From Periplaneta americana (taxonomy: Eukaryota; Arthropoda; Insecta; Blattodea; Blattidae), in the NCBI RefSeq assembly GCF_040183065.1, contig NC_091117.1, forward strand, positions 104,628,501-104,692,500: a DNA stretch of 64,000 bases, read 5' to 3'. Below, one piece after another: positions 33,034-45,096 of this stretch. The notes below the pieces were generated by a model. The model worked only from the letters and a program-made list of their open reading frames with translations. It was not told where the DNA came from and made no database searches. Every line of letters begins with the position of its first letter. The first letter of the stretch is position 1. A program made the position numbers and the translations under genes.

Positions 33034-34440
33034 ATACACTACTGTTTGTGAAAAGTGCAACATTTAGAAAAAATGGCCCGAACGACTCCAAACTCGGGAG
33101 ATGTGTAGGACACTGTACCACCAATAATTGATTACGTTTCCAGAGAGATGGCGTACACATAGGCCCAACAGTGACGTCTCTTGTGTCACCAGCAAAGTCA
33201 GTGTTATGCCTTGCTCAGTCAGTGAAGAGCTTCTAAACGAAGTGGAAACGTGAAAGCTAGTGCAGGTATGCCTCGTTGACGTGGAAGGGCGCAATATCAG
33301 CACGTGAGTGAGTTCGAACGGGCCAGAATGGTTGGTCTTCAGGAAACAGGTTTGTCATACTGTGACATTTCGGCTTGTAGAGGGCATGCTGCTACGACAG
33401 TGATGCGTGTGTGGAACCAGTGGATGGAAGAGGATCTTACGCAGAGACGAGCGGGTACTGGACCACATAATGTGACCACAGCAATGGATGACCGCCATCT
33501 TATCTGCATGGCCGTGACGGACTGTACAGCTCCATCCACAGCGTTGAGTCTATGTTGGAGTACAACAACGTGTGTGGACCTGTCTGTGTCAACGGTTCGT
33601 CGCCGTCTTTTGAGGCCTAGACTAGTGGCTCGCATGCGTTGCGTCGGCTCCATTATCCAGAAACCACCAATACCTCAGACTGCCGTGAACGCCGTCTCTG
33701 GCGTGCTGAGTGGCAAAATGTAGTGTTTTCGGACAAGTCCCACTTCAACTTGTCCTACAATGATGGCCGTATACATGTTAGATGCTACCATGGTGAACGC
33801 AATCTGAGATCCTGCAGTGTTGAACGGCATAGGGGACAAACGCCTAGTATGATGGTTTGGGGCCCCATTGGATACAATATGCTATCTCCCCTCCTACATA
33901 TTCAGGGCAATCTGGACAGCAACCGCTACATTAGGGAGGTTTTAGAGCCCGAGGTGCTGCCCCTCCTTCAGGCAACTTGACATACCATATTTCAGTAGGA
34001 TAATGCCTGGCCACATGTGGCGAGGATTGTGTAAGCCATCTTCGAAGAATGACAGGTATCACTGCTTTCCTGGCCCGCACGTTCCCAGACATGTCGCCCA
34101 TCGAACATGTCTGGGATATGGTTGGTCAGCAACTTGTTCGTCATGGTCCTCCAGCACCCACTCTTGACGCTTTGTGGACTCACATACAAACTGCGTAGAG
34201 GGAGATTCCCCAGGAACATATCCAGGCCCTCTTTGATTCCATGCCACGACACTTAGAGGCTCTGATTGCAGCACATGGAGGCTTCACACCATACTGAAAT
34301 CTCACGGGCACAGATCAGGTACAGTTCTGTAATTCTAATGATTTGTGAATTGTCATAATTATACTTAATCTGTGGTATCAGTTTCATTTCAGTCAAATGT
34401 ATCCTTCTTGTCTGCACTTGTGTACTTATATAAGTAAATT
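33034..34440 (+). pseudogene. Tc1 transposon, transposase nearly full length but broken
   Basis: The transposase begins at 33267 (MPR then an immediate stop) and ends at 34297 (AAHGGFTPY), about the usual length of a Tc1 protein. Paired helix-turn-helix domains: SEFERARMVGLQETGLSYCD and STVRRRLLRPRLVARM. All three catalytic residues survive in separate frames: first Asp in VVFSDKSHFNLSYNDGRIHV (33722 on), second in QxDNAWPHVARIV (33991 on), and Glu in FPDMSPIEHVWDMVG (34086 on). At least three frameshifts and four stops were counted between them. The left inverted repeat probably starts near TACACTACTGTTTGTGAAAA (33036); the right repeat is too worn for me to place. Confidence 0.88.
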
Positions 34441-34559
34441 ATTAGAAGTAGGTATGTTTAGAATCAATTACTGCTGAATTTACATCACATTAAAATACAT
34501 TATTTTATGGGCACTCTAAACACTGAAATTCTTTACTAAATGCCCTTCAAGATTTATTG

Positions 34560-37344
34560 CAGTGGCGTATACTGGTTAAAGGGTTTGGGCTACCACTGAC
34601 CCTATTATTACACAAAATATATTTTAAAATCCCTATAATAAAATTCCTTACATATTTATGTGAATTCCAGACGTCTTGATTGGGACGAAAATACGTTGAT
34701 GACTTCGTCCTTGAAATTACAGTTGGGCCACTTGCAAAGTTTCTGTACAAATGACATTTCAATGGATATTAGTGCCAAGCCGGATAAACGTTCTTGTGTA
34801 TGAGTTGATCTACAGTAGGATTTTATTCTCTTCAACGCAGAAAATGTTCTTTCTACCGATGCTGACGTAGCTGGTATTGTCACAATTAATGTTGCCAATT
34901 TAAGGACTTCAGGAATAACTTGGTTCAGCTGGTTTTCATATATGGCACATAATATTTCATGGATAGGTTTGTTCGAAAAATCAAAGACTTCTGCTGAATA
35001 TATTACACTTAATTCATTTTTCAAACGTACTTGATCAAAGTGACTGTTATAGGACTGAAATAATTTGTTTAGTGCCTCATTCGGGAAGTTTTCTCTATAA
35101 GCTGAAAATTTTTGAGAATCTAGAAGATGTGTGAACTGAAGCTTTCCATAATCAGAAAATCTGTCAGTAATTTCCATGTGCATACGATCTAGTATGCTGT
35201 AGTACAGCTGCCTGTATTTCAATTCATCATCTCCTTTTCTTCGCTTCAATGGTGGTTCCATTGCATTGGCTGAAGAATTTTCATTTTCCATATTACTCCA
35301 TATGGACGGAAACCCACTACGTCTGAACTCGGATATAGTATTTTTTTTTAACTTTGATACCTCTTGCAAGTAGTATGCTATGTCTAGACTTTTTGTCTGA
35401 AGAATATTGTAGAGCACATCTGTATGTGCGAACGCTCTAGCATAGACTTCAAGAAGAAATATATTCTGAAACTGTGTGAAAAAATTCAAATATCCTTGAG
35501 CCTGCACATTTACAGCATCATCCCAGTTTTCTTCAGAGTCATTACAAATATATTTTTAAAGAAAGCAGTCCGTTTTTCTCTGTATTCCTTTACTGTATTT
35601 ACAAGCCGAGATGTAAAATTCAATCTAGTTGGTGCTACTTTTGGGAGTTTCTTGTTCATAAATTCCTCGAGTTTTCTGATCTTTTAGGAGATGATGAGAA
35701 AAATGCAGCTAAACCAGACAGTGTTTTGAAAAAAATGCGGCATTCTGGAATGGATGAAGTAGTTTGTTGCAAAACTAAATTGAGAACATGGCTGTAACAA
35801 TGGACAAATAGTTCTTGAGGATACTTTTCTTGAACTTTTGTTTTTAAGCCATTAATATTTCCCGCCATAACTGAAGCACCATCGTATGTCTGTGCAATTA
35901 ACTTATTGCCGACATTGTATTCTGCTATAACACCTTCCACATGCTGAAACAAAGCAGCAGCAGTTTTGTCCGAACTGACATTTGTGAATCCTATAAACCG
36001 TTCTTGAACATTGGCAGTACTGTCGACGTATCTTAAAACAGTGGACAATTGACTCTGATTAGAGCAGTAACTTGTTTCATCAACAACAATGGACACAAAA
36101 GGTTTTATGTTCTTTATCATAACCCCACTTATAGCAAATATTAAGTCATTCTGAATTGCGGGAGAAGTACCACGAAATACTGTTGAACTCTCAAGATGAT
36201 TGGCCAGTAAATGGTCAAATTCACTTAAGGAACTTAAATATTCAATATAATTTCCTCTATTGTCTGATTCCACACTCTCGTTATGACCCCGAAAAGCCAA
36301 TTCTTGTTTTCCTAGAAAGCAGACTGCGTTAATAAGATGCAGCAAAATCTCCCGATTTTTTTTTCACAAGAGCATTGTGTTGGTTGATGTGTAGAGCTTT
36401 TCGCTTATCTAGCTGTAAATCAATTCTTGTCTTCCCAAAGTTTGCAAAGTTCATGCTACTACAAATATGAGCTTTTGATTTGTCGTATTCTAGGACTGCC
36501 GTTCGAAGGGAGTTCATATTAGAAAACCCCTCTTTTGACCACACATTAGTTTCGCGGCTAAATAACAAACATGGCCAGCAAAATAGTTTAGACAGTTTAG
36601 AAGTACCACACAACCAATTCGACTTACCATATGATGTTGAAGTGAAATGGCGTGTGTACTCTCGCTGTTTTTCTTTTACGTCCATGGACAAATTTAACTC
36701 AGGAGTTGGTCTTTCCATTTTCACAATTTCAACTTTCTCGTTGTTATGTACGACGGTTAAAAGGCACTTTTAATAAACCTTCTATTACACAGTCATTTTC
36801 AACACAAACCTCTACAGAAACTTGTTCTGCCATATTTTTCACAATATCACTTAATTGGGAAATTAAAAACTTAATAATTCACAATTAATATAACTCTTAG
36901 ACACTCGAACAAATCACAGATTTAAAATAATGTACTGCAAGAACACAATCACATTCAATTGCTAGCATACTAAGCTATTGCTGCTTCGCGCCTGCGAAGA
37001 AACCGATCACGAGAGCGGCAACTCGCCCGCCTACAGTGCACAATGGAAACAGCAGGGAGCGGGGGGGGGGGGGGGGACGGGCAGTTGTGCGACAGGACAG
37101 CATGAGCGAAACGGTCACAGGCTACCTCACGTAGCAAGCGGTTTCTCCAGCGATGCCGCCTTGACAACTTGTTTCTTTTCGAGAGCAGAGAGCGCATATA
37201 AATGTAACAATTACTTTAATTTCAATTACTATGGTAAAACTAATAATACAAAACTATTACATTATGTTATATTATAAACTTTTTCTTTTGTAATTTCCTT
37301 GGGCTACCGCCGGTAGCCCCGGTAGTCCGCAAAATACGCCCCTG
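34560..37344 (-). mobile_element. hAT element 4 with exact 8-bp TSD
   Basis: A 2785-bp element flanked by ATTTATTG (34552-34559 and 37345-37352), with ends CAGTGGCGTATACTGG and CAGGGGCGTATTTTGC (reverse complement). It is full length for its family and carries an almost complete transposase on the minus strand. A G run lies at about 37060-37075. Element 5 at 39.9 kb belongs to the same subfamily. Confidence 0.95.
34656..36724 (-). pseudogene. hAT transposase, TTF/ZMYM1-like subfamily, nearly complete
   Basis: In order on the minus strand: a TTF-type zinc-finger region at 36724-36329 (STSYGKSNWLCGTSKLSKLF then CWPCLLFSRETNVWSKEGFS), then the DUF4371-like catalytic region at 36345-35656. That region contains SIVVDETSYCSNQSQLSTVL with the catalytic Asp, AQTYDGASVMAGNINGLKTK with the second, and HCYSHVLNLVLQQT. 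The C-terminal region at 35507-34656 has the dimerisation block LATLIVTIPATSASVERTFS ALKRIKSYCRST. Two frame changes (near 36335 and 35660-35690) separate otherwise long open stretches, so decay is recent compared with the other hAT copies. It is not a host ZMYM1 gene: the termini and target duplication show a transposon. Confidence 0.9.
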
Positions 37345-37755
37345 ATTTATTGTTAGCAGAATGCAAACTTTTTTTACTGAAAGGCGGTTTCTAATTCAAG
37401 TTTTTACAAGATTCATGCAACTAAATCCTAGCTCACAATTCACATTATGCGATGGAATTGTATAAATCTATTAGAATTAATTGTTGACTTAACTTATATG
37501 AATTGCACCGACTCTTTGAAATCACTTCCTGAACATCTATTGCTCAATATCTTTTGAACATTGCCCATGCCATTAGCATTTCATTTAAATGCAGGTTAGT
37601 TCAAACACATCTCTGATTTCATTTCTCCAGTTCCATCTTCGTTGCTGAAGTCCAATGTGGTTGTCGCAATTTTTGCACATTTACATTGAAAGTTTGTTGC
37701 AATTTTAGAAGTCGAGTAGCAAAATGCGACAAATGTGACTGTGACTTAAACTCTG

Positions 37756-38190
37756 GTCTAATGTTGTTTTGTTACCTTGTTTCAGAATTAATTTAGGCAG
37801 GAATTAAGATAACAGTCCGGAAAGGGAACTCTAAATAGGAATATAATTTTACACGTTAATTTTAGTATTTTCTATTCATAGGAAGCAAGTTGAAAAAATA
37901 GCAAAATCAAGGCTTAATGTAAGGAAAAAGAAAACCCTACTGCCAATTAGTAAACAACTTTCACAAAAAGCTGAATTTAATTTTAAAAATAGGCCTAATA
38001 ATTATTTTTATATCATGGTTTTATTTTTGGGATAAAATTAGTAAAACATGCACTTGTTTGAATTATTTTATTTCATTAAATGATTTACCAAAAGTAATAT
38101 CATGAAACTACAAAAATGAAAAATAGTGACTCTGTATGAAAAACTTTTACAAACAAGTAATCTTCATTATGCTTACATTTAGTTCAAAGT
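37756..38190. other. No gene recognised
   Basis: AT-rich spacer between the hAT shell and the next transposase relic. Confidence 0.5.
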
Positions 38191-38195
38191 TTTAT

Positions 38196-39730
38196 TCATT
38201 CTCAATTTCTGAATCCTGTAATTTATTTTGGGCAACTAGGCTTTCATAATAGCTCCAATAAACTCTTGGAATGATGTTCTCAGTGCACAGACTGAGTAAA
38301 CCTTTCTTTTTGGCAGCAGATATTTTTCTTCTTCCTGTGAATGAGCTGCAGCAAAGAAGCACCTGAAGTACTGCGTCTTCCTCGAATTTTAGGTCTCACA
38401 TCAATTTTCTTTGAGAAATAATTTTCTTCATTATGAGTACTATATCATAAATGGTTGCACTTTGTCCATCTGTATTTTCCCTGTGTTATTCCACACAACC
38501 TTCTCGCTGTCTGTATTCATTGTAAAATTCTTCCCTGTTTTTTCAGCTAGGCATTTAAGATATAAAATTTCTTCGGAGAACGTATTATGTGTCTTTCTCG
38601 TGTTAAATTTTACATTACCTCAATAACAGGCTGAAACATGTTAATGAGGTAACGTAAAATTTAACACGAGAAAGACACATAATACGTTTTCCGAAGTGAT
38701 GTAGTGTTAAAAGTTGTGTAATAAAGATATATATTAAATTTCACTATAATCTAATTCAGTCACATGGTATGGTGGTCCATTGACTTTAGCATCAAGAATG
38801 ACTAAACGCCATGCAGAGATACTTGTGGGTGTAGAATTAACAATCTGTGCAATTTGTGTGCAATATAAGTAGGCTATAGAGACATCAGAAACTTTTCATT
38901 TTGAGCTATGCAATTATCAGTGTAAAATATTACGTCTCGGCTTTGTGCATGCTCTCTCAGAAAATAGTAGACGCATGTACCTACTTAGCGCCTTTGTCCC
39001 CCATATGAAACAATACCCTCTTTTTTCAACTATGTCATGGAAGAAACAGTTGTACACATTAAGTCTTCTCTTATAATAAAATTGGGCACCATTTCCACAT
39101 GGAGTTTGTAGTACAGCTTCCATGTCATAACAAAAAACCATCTTCCTTTTGTCAACTTTTGTAGTTGCTATGTCTTTATCTTTTTCTGTACGACTAAGGG
39201 TTTTTCTAAAATATGCTTCCTATACCCCCTATACCCCTCTTCAATTTTATTTCGGTTTTCATCAGAAGAATTGCGGTAAGAACCACATAATGAGCACTGT
39301 TTTTTTTTTTTTTTTTTGGAAACGTGAAAAGAATAAATTGAAATCGGTGTGAAAAATAGTTTCATACAAGCTCTGTTTTGTAGCTGCAGTTCCTTCAACT
39401 GCACAATTTTCCTTGTAATATCTATACAACTTGCACAGATTTAAGTCCCCATCAAGATATTTTTTTTTACCTTTTTGCCCTACAATAATGTGATTCCTTT
39501 GTTGGATAAAATTTTGTGTGTTCACAAATTGAATTTTTTATATCTTCACTTACTGCTCTCCCTCTTTTTTCTTGTTTCCCTCTTCTATCCTCTTCCACAA
39601 TTCCTTCAGGACTGGCCTTTTTCAACACTGTAGATATAAATGAGTTACCGATGTCCAATGTTGCCATAAAGAACAACTTGCAAACTCTAATTTTTTCTCC
39701 ATTCACTTGAAAGTAATAGGCCTACCCAGA
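38196..39730 (-). pseudogene. Uncharacterised transposase-like family (YTDNC motif), copy 1
   Basis: Minus strand, from 39730: FQVNGEKIRVCKLFFMATLD, EHTKFYPTKESHYCRAK, then after a frameshift in an A run near 39460 YLDGDLNLCKLYRYYKENCA and SLYETIFHTDFNLFFSRF. Next comes FCYDMEAVLQTPCGNGAQFY then YKRRLNVYNCFFHDIVEKRG (39141 on), then VIFYTDNCIAQNEKFLMSL near 38900. The end reads IPRVYWSYYESLVAQNKLQD SEIENE and stops at 38196. I know this order from many arthropod proteins left as uncharacterised. The paired YDMEAVL and YTDNC motifs look like the first two acidic residues of an RNase H-fold DDE nuclease, which is inference. A Penelope end sits inside it at 38.6 kb. Relatives are at 59.6 and 62.7 kb. 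Confidence 0.65.
38575..38705. mobile_element. Penelope end as an inverted pair
   Basis: GTGTCTTTCTCGTGTTAAAT at 38588 is exactly inverted as ATTTAACACGAGAAAGACAC near 38659-38678. The middle reads CAGGCTGAAACATGTTAATG, as in the Penelope terminus at 44.2 kb, and the right flank GAAGTGATGTAGTGTTAAAA matches that terminus as well. Only terminal sequence, no coding part, is present. Confidence 0.75.
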
Positions 39731-40198
39731 ACTGAATGACTGTTTGCTGTTTTCCATGTGCATAGTAGCCTATATTTTGGTTTTATTGGGACCATGCATT
39801 TGTGTATAAAGTTCCTTTGACTTGTTAGTTCTCCAATGGAAAGAATGAAATACTGACAGTCTTTGCTCTTAATTCATTGTTGGTTTACTTGCATAGCCAT
39901 TGCAGTGGCGTGCGCAACCTATTGCATTAGGGTAGGCTCTTCATGTTTGCATGCTACATAGGTATACAACTTACAATATCTCGAACATATTGATAATTTG
40001 ATATAATTTTAGTGATTTCTGACATCAAACCAGAGCAGCAGCCAGAAGGAGGGTAAGAAAACAGAAACTTCCGGAAACTAATGATAAAATAAATTGATAA
40101 TTAAATAAATCATACCTTATTTACTTAAAGGTGAACTCCATTCTGCGTTCCTTTTTAGAAAACTCCTCAATGACATCGCTGTGGAATGTAGGGGATTT

Positions 40199-42525
40199 TC
40201 AGATTTCTTTCAGCTTTTTCTTCTCAATGGACATCAAGGCTAAACTGCTTAATCTTTCTTGCCCTTGAGTTGATCTTTGAAGTGATTTAATCTGCTTAAG
40301 GGCAGAAAATGACCTCTCAGCAGATGCAGATGTGCTTGGTATGGTCAAAACCAGTAGGGTCAATTTGTACAATTCGACAAATTCTGTATGGAGTTGTTTT
40401 GATTTTAAATGTGTCACCAGTTCATGAGGGTATTTGCCACGAAACTCTTCCATTGAATATAGGACTATCAATTCATTTTTTAGACGAACTATATCAAACA
40501 CTGCACTGTGCTTTACATTCAGCGCATCCAGGGCAGAATTAGGAAAATTTAATTTATAAGACAAATTTGTTTGGATCAAGCAATGAAATAAATTCCAACT
40601 GAGGGAGATTTCCAAACCTATCTGTAATATGGTTTGTCACATTGTCTATTTTTTCAAAAAATATTCTCCTGTATTTTATGACATCATTTTCCAGGCATTT
40701 TCTTTTTCGCGGCATTTCTTCACATTCGACTTCATTACAAACATCACTCCATAATGCATCAAATCTGTATCTCTCATGTAGAACAATACGTTTTGTTTCA
40801 TTAACCTTTTCTACACAATACAGAATATCCAAATGCTTCGTTTGAAGAATGTTGTACAGAATGTCAATGTATGCATAGATCTTTGATAACATATTTAGAA
40901 GAAATTTGGTCTCAAACTCTGAAAGAGCAAGAGCAAGAGCAACAGTTTCACTTTCCCAGTCTGATGAGTTGCTGAGTATATTTTTAAAAAAGTCCACCAG
41001 CAATTTACGGTTCTCCTTTACAATATTGACTATTCTGGAAGAGAAATTTCATCTTGTGGGTGCATTTCTTGGAATTATTCTGTTGGAATATTCAGTAAGA
41101 GCATGCGCACGTTTTGTAGACTTGGAGAAGAAGCTACTTAGTCCATTCAATGTCTGAAAAAAAGATCCGGAACTCCTTAATACTCATAGCTGACTAAGAT
41201 AAGACTAGATTTAGGACATGACTGAAACAATGAACAAATAGAGCTCTAGGATAAATGTCTTGAACTGTGGTTTTAAGTCCATTTATTTCTCCAGCCATCT
41301 CTGCCGCACCGTCATATGTTTGACCAACTAATTTGTCTCTAATATCATAAGATCCCACTATGTCCATTACATGATTAAATAAACCATTACAGGATCTATC
41401 TGCACTCACATCAACGAAGGAAATAAACGTTTTTTGAACCTGTGCTGTCTGGTCATGGACATACCTGAGAGTGGTGGATAGTTGTGATTTGTTGCTTACA
41501 TCGGATGTTTCATCTAAAATAACTGCAACATGCTGGGCCATGGAAATGTCATTCTTAATAGATTCCATCAACACGCCACTGATAGCAGCTATCAGGTCAT
41601 CTTGAATTCTGTTGATGTGCCCTTAAATGTTGTAGACGACTCTACATGTTCTCGAAGAGTAGTGTCGTAGCTGCTCAACAAATGTAAACATTCTATATAG
41701 TTGCCTTTGTTAAGTGAATCTTCACTTTCGCCATGCCCTCTGAACGGCAGTACTTGCATGGCTAAGAAGCACGTTGTGTCGATTAGGCTTTTCATTATTT
41801 CTCTGTTCTTCTTCACCATTTCATTGTGACGCGCCACATCCGATTTCAATTGTTGATCAAGTTGGGTGTCAATACGAACACTTCCAAAACAAGAAAGCTG
41901 AACAACTGAATGCAAATGACATTGCGATTGTTCGTGTTTGACAATGGCATTGCTGAGATTATTGAAATTATTATAACCCTCTTTGTTCCACATACTTTGT
42001 TCGTTACAAATTAACGGTTAGCACGTCTAGCCGCGAAACCAGGTGGCCCGGGTTCGATTCCCGGTCGGGGCAAGTTACCTGGTTGAGGTTTTTTCCGGGG
42101 TTTTCCCTCAACCCAATATGAGCAAATGCTGGGTAACTTTCGGTGTTGGACCCCGGACTCATTTCACCGGCATTATCACCTTCATCTCATTCAGACGCTA
42201 AATAACCTAAGCTGTTGATAAAGCGTCGTAAAATAACCTACTAAAAAATCGTTACAAATTAATAAGCATGGCCAGCAAAATAATGACTGCATCCTGTTAG
42301 CTAATTAGTTTTCACATATTGGTTCACATTGAAATAACGTAAATATTCTCTACTCTTTTCTTTATGTAAAAACTTAAAGTTCGGAAGCGCCGGCACTGGT
42401 CTTCCCCCCACAGTTACAATTTCAACTTTTTCGTTCAATGATCTACAACCGAAAGTCCTTTTAAAAATCTGTTCAATTATACAGTGATCTTCTGCCATAT
42501 TACAACAATATCGCACTAGTTTCAC
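40199..42525 (-). pseudogene. hAT transposase, TTF/ZMYM1-like, decayed
   Basis: Same domain order as in element 4. N-terminus 42525-42301 (IEQIFKRTFGCRSLNEKVEI; KFLHKEKSREYLRYFNVNQY), interrupted by the SINE, then 41993-41592 (MWNKEGYNNFNNLSNAIVKH). The catalytic region 41574-41194 contains AVILDETSDVSNKSQLSTTL and GQTYDGAAEMAGEINGLKTT, followed by HCFSHVLNLVLS. Then 41003-40554 and the dimerisation end 40615-40199 (LTLLVLTIPSTSASAERSFS ALKQIKSLQRST). Five pieces in differing frames give at least four breaks besides the SINE. The catalytic Asp residues are still encoded. Confidence 0.88.
42014..42248 (+). mobile_element. tRNA-derived SINE (type A) with 13-bp TSD
   Basis: Begins ACGGTTAGCACGTCTAGCCG, with B box GGGTTCGATTCCCGG, body GGTTTTTTCCGGGGTTTTCC and TTTCGGTGTTGGACC, and 3' end AAATAACCTAAGCTGTTGAT then TAAAATAACCTAC and an A run. 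The direct repeat TCGTTACAAATTA flanks it (42001-42013, 42249-42261), so both ends are fixed. The 5' tRNA part appears to start inside the A box. It interrupts hAT element 5. Confidence 0.95.
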
Positions 42526-43024
42526 CTCACTTTGTTTAAATAAACTCTATAACACACTCACTTTACCAATAGAAGTTCAAATAAACACTATAATACAGTA
42601 ATTTCATCACCAAAAGCGCTTTCATTAGCGCCTACCAGCCTAACGTACTACGGCAATGGGCAAGACACGTAAATCAGGGCGCATGCGCCAGCTGTTCTAA
42701 TGTACTGATTATGAAGGGAAACACTACGCTCACTGCAGGGCCAGGGAGGCTCAGCAAGCCGAGCTGCCCAACTCTCCAGTGACGAAAGATGACGCGAGAG
42801 CGAGCACACAGCGGACAATAATTGAAATGCGACGTACAGTACCAACCAAAAGGAAATGAAAATAGGATGCCAAGCCAAAATTTGCTGAAATTAGTTAAGG
42901 ACTCTGCAGACTTTCTTAAATTAACAGTATTACTTTTAAATACAAATTTAATAAATTTCTTCCTGTCTGTCTGGGTAGGCGCAGCAGACCTAGCCTACCC
43001 AGAATGCACTCCACTGAGCCATTG

Positions 43025-43715
43025 CTTTTCCTAGACTAGCCAGGTAACTGCTTCTGAACTCGAATGGGTGGGCCATAGTATTAACGTAAATATAACTTTA
43101 TTTAGAGTTCTGGTTCATAACCACAACAATTAGAAATGAGTCTATATTCAGGACGGGTATATCACAGTCTTCCAGTTCATTATTAATACATTTTGAAAAT
43201 ATGTACTAATAATAAATTAGTAAAAATCCACAGTTATAATTATTTCTAAAGCAGTTTATTTTATTTTTTTTTTTCTTTTTGGTTGTAAATATGACTTATC
43301 TCAATAGGTACTGAATCAGAAAGAGCTCTAAAAGGGGCTTTCAGTAGTATAAGTAACTAAAAAATGGCAATTTTTTAACTAGATGATCGATATGCAAAAA
43401 ATTCGTATATTAAATACCAATTCATTCATTTCTATTATGGCTATGTTGTCCCATGACTGCAAGAATTTGTGAATTGATATTTCCCCTCCAGCAGATAATT
43501 ATGCAATATGAATGACCAAATTGTGAATTCTCTAGATACCGAATCTTATTCTATGTTTGAAAAAACTCGCCTAATTTTATAGATTAGTCGATAATCCTAT
43601 CTGCCAGAACTGCACAAAAGAAACTGTCATTTTATTTTACTTTATTGTTTTCCCAGTACGGTCCGAAATATTTAATGTAATCAGAAAAATGTAGTGTAAA
43701 TCTTAAAACATTAAC
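43025..43715. other. No gene recognised
   Basis: AT-rich spacer between hAT element 5 and the Penelope pair; no frames or internal repeats of note. Confidence 0.5.
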
Positions 43716-44310
43716 CATGGAATGTGTATTATATGTCTTTCTTGTGTTAAATTCTATTGTACCTGGTTAACATGTTTCGACCTTGTATGGGCCTTCATCA
43801 GAAGTGGTTGTTGCTGGTCTTGGCGCCTTTTGTTTTGTTTCCTGTGGGGGTGTGTTTGTGTAGTGTAATGTGGAGTCAAAGAGTGTGTGTGTTCTGAAAT
43901 TGAGTTGTGTGTTGAGAATTTCATTTGGATGTGTTTTTGTGTGTCTGTATATTTCGTATTGTTCTAGTGTGTTTAGTTTCTGGCTTTTTGGTTGGATGTG
44001 TAGAATTTCCATGTCTGTGTTGATGTCTTTGTAGGTGCGGTTAGCATTTGAGGCGTGTTCTGCATATGTGGATGTGTTTTGTAATTTTGTTATGGCAGTG
44101 ATGTGTTTGACTCCACATTACACTACACAAACACACCTCCACAGGAAACAAAACAAAAGGCGTCAAGACCAGCAACAATCAGTTCTGAAGAAGGCCCATA
44201 AAAGGCCGAAACATGTTAACCAGGTATGATAGAATTTAACACGAGAAAAACATATAATACACATTCCGAAGTGATATAGTGTTAAAAGTTGTGTAATCAA
44301 GATGTATAGA
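43716..44310. mobile_element. Penelope 3' end as head-on inverted copies
   Basis: A minus-strand Penelope fragment runs from about 44105 to 43720. It encodes HITAITKLQNTSTYAEHASN, then MEILHIQPKSQKLNTLEQYE and FDSTLHYTNTPPQETKQKAP, as in the copy at 25.5 kb. It joins at 44106 a plus-strand copy of the last part only (GACTCCACATTACACTACAC to AAATTTAACACGAGAAA-like sequence at 44240). The terminus GAATTTAACACGAGAAA therefore occurs at both outer edges in opposite orientation. This is the inverted arrangement often found for Penelope elements. Confidence 0.85.
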
Positions 44311-44921
44311 TGCATTAACCATGGCCACAAGACTGTCTGTGTACGATTGAACATGAATTGCTGTTAGAATGGAGGTGTCACAGTCCCCAATTATGGTGCA
44401 GAGATAGTGGAGAATGGTGAAAGGAAAAAATGAGAAGCTGGACTACAAGATCATCAAGAGACTTCATGCCAACTTGATTCGCACTGGCTCAGTTACGCAA
44501 CAGAAGGATGCTGGCCGATCAAAAACAGTGATCACAGAGGAGGCCAAAGCAGCCGCTACTGAGGTCATACAGAAAAGTCCTAAGAAATCCATTGACAGTA
44601 CCAGTATCACCAGGAATCTGGTGTATCCTATGGGTCCGTGCAGCGGTTGCTAAAGAAAATGAATTGGCGGCCATGGAAGCCACACTTTGTGAGGACTGTG
44701 ATATCAGAATGAAGTTTGCGGATCTCTACTAGCATGGATTCAAGAGGAACCCAATCTTTTGCAACACATACTATGGTCAGACGCAGTAACGTCGCCAGGA
44801 TCAGAGCAACAGAGGTGCGGATGGGGTGCGAGATTTAAAAATGGGGTGTGAGTTGTAAAAATGTGGTACATAAAAAATCCAAAATGTTCTGTCATGCACT
44901 TGCGTGCATACTATACATCTG

Positions 44922-44922
<1 letters not shown>

Positions 44923-45009
<87 letters not shown>

Positions 45010-45012
45010 TTA
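44923..45012 (+). repeat. (TTA)n(CTA)n compound microsatellite
   Basis: About 15 TTA units passing directly into about 14 CTA units, near the left end of hAT element 6. Leucine, isoleucine and threonine runs here are artefacts. Confidence 0.97.
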
Positions 45013-45096
45013 CTATTAGTACTACTTATCTGGGAATGTGCGTTGAGTTTCCTAATGTAAAGCTAAACGTCGATTACCATGGGCAGCGTCAAATTT

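Larger units (their letters stand above)
32826..37755. mobile_element. Old hAT shell holding two later elements (tentative)
   Basis: CAGGGTTTAAACTAG at 32826 faces, in reverse complement, CAGAGTTTAAGTCACAG ending at 37755. Both ends continue into sequence rich in TTGTCGCAAAAATGC / TTGTCGCATTTTGC. The 8-bp flanks are GTATACTG and GTCTAATG, six of eight identical, as expected of an aged duplication. Subtracting the Tc1 element and hAT element 4 leaves a non-coding shell of roughly 0.75 kb. Confidence 0.5.
39903..43016 (-). mobile_element. hAT element 5 with exact 8-bp TSD
   Basis: A 3114-bp element flanked by AGCCATTG (39895-39902, 43017-43024). Ends are CAGTGGCGTGCGCAACC and, in reverse complement, CAGTGGAGTGCATTCTGGG; both then share GGGTAGGCT. 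It is closely related to element 4. A SINE inserted later at 42014-42248. Confidence 0.94.

Noticed and set aside
34656-36724. A host zinc finger MYM-type 1-like gene
   Set aside because: The sequence lies inside inverted hAT ends with an exact ATTTATTG duplication, has frameshifts, and has a relative with the same layout at 39.9 kb.
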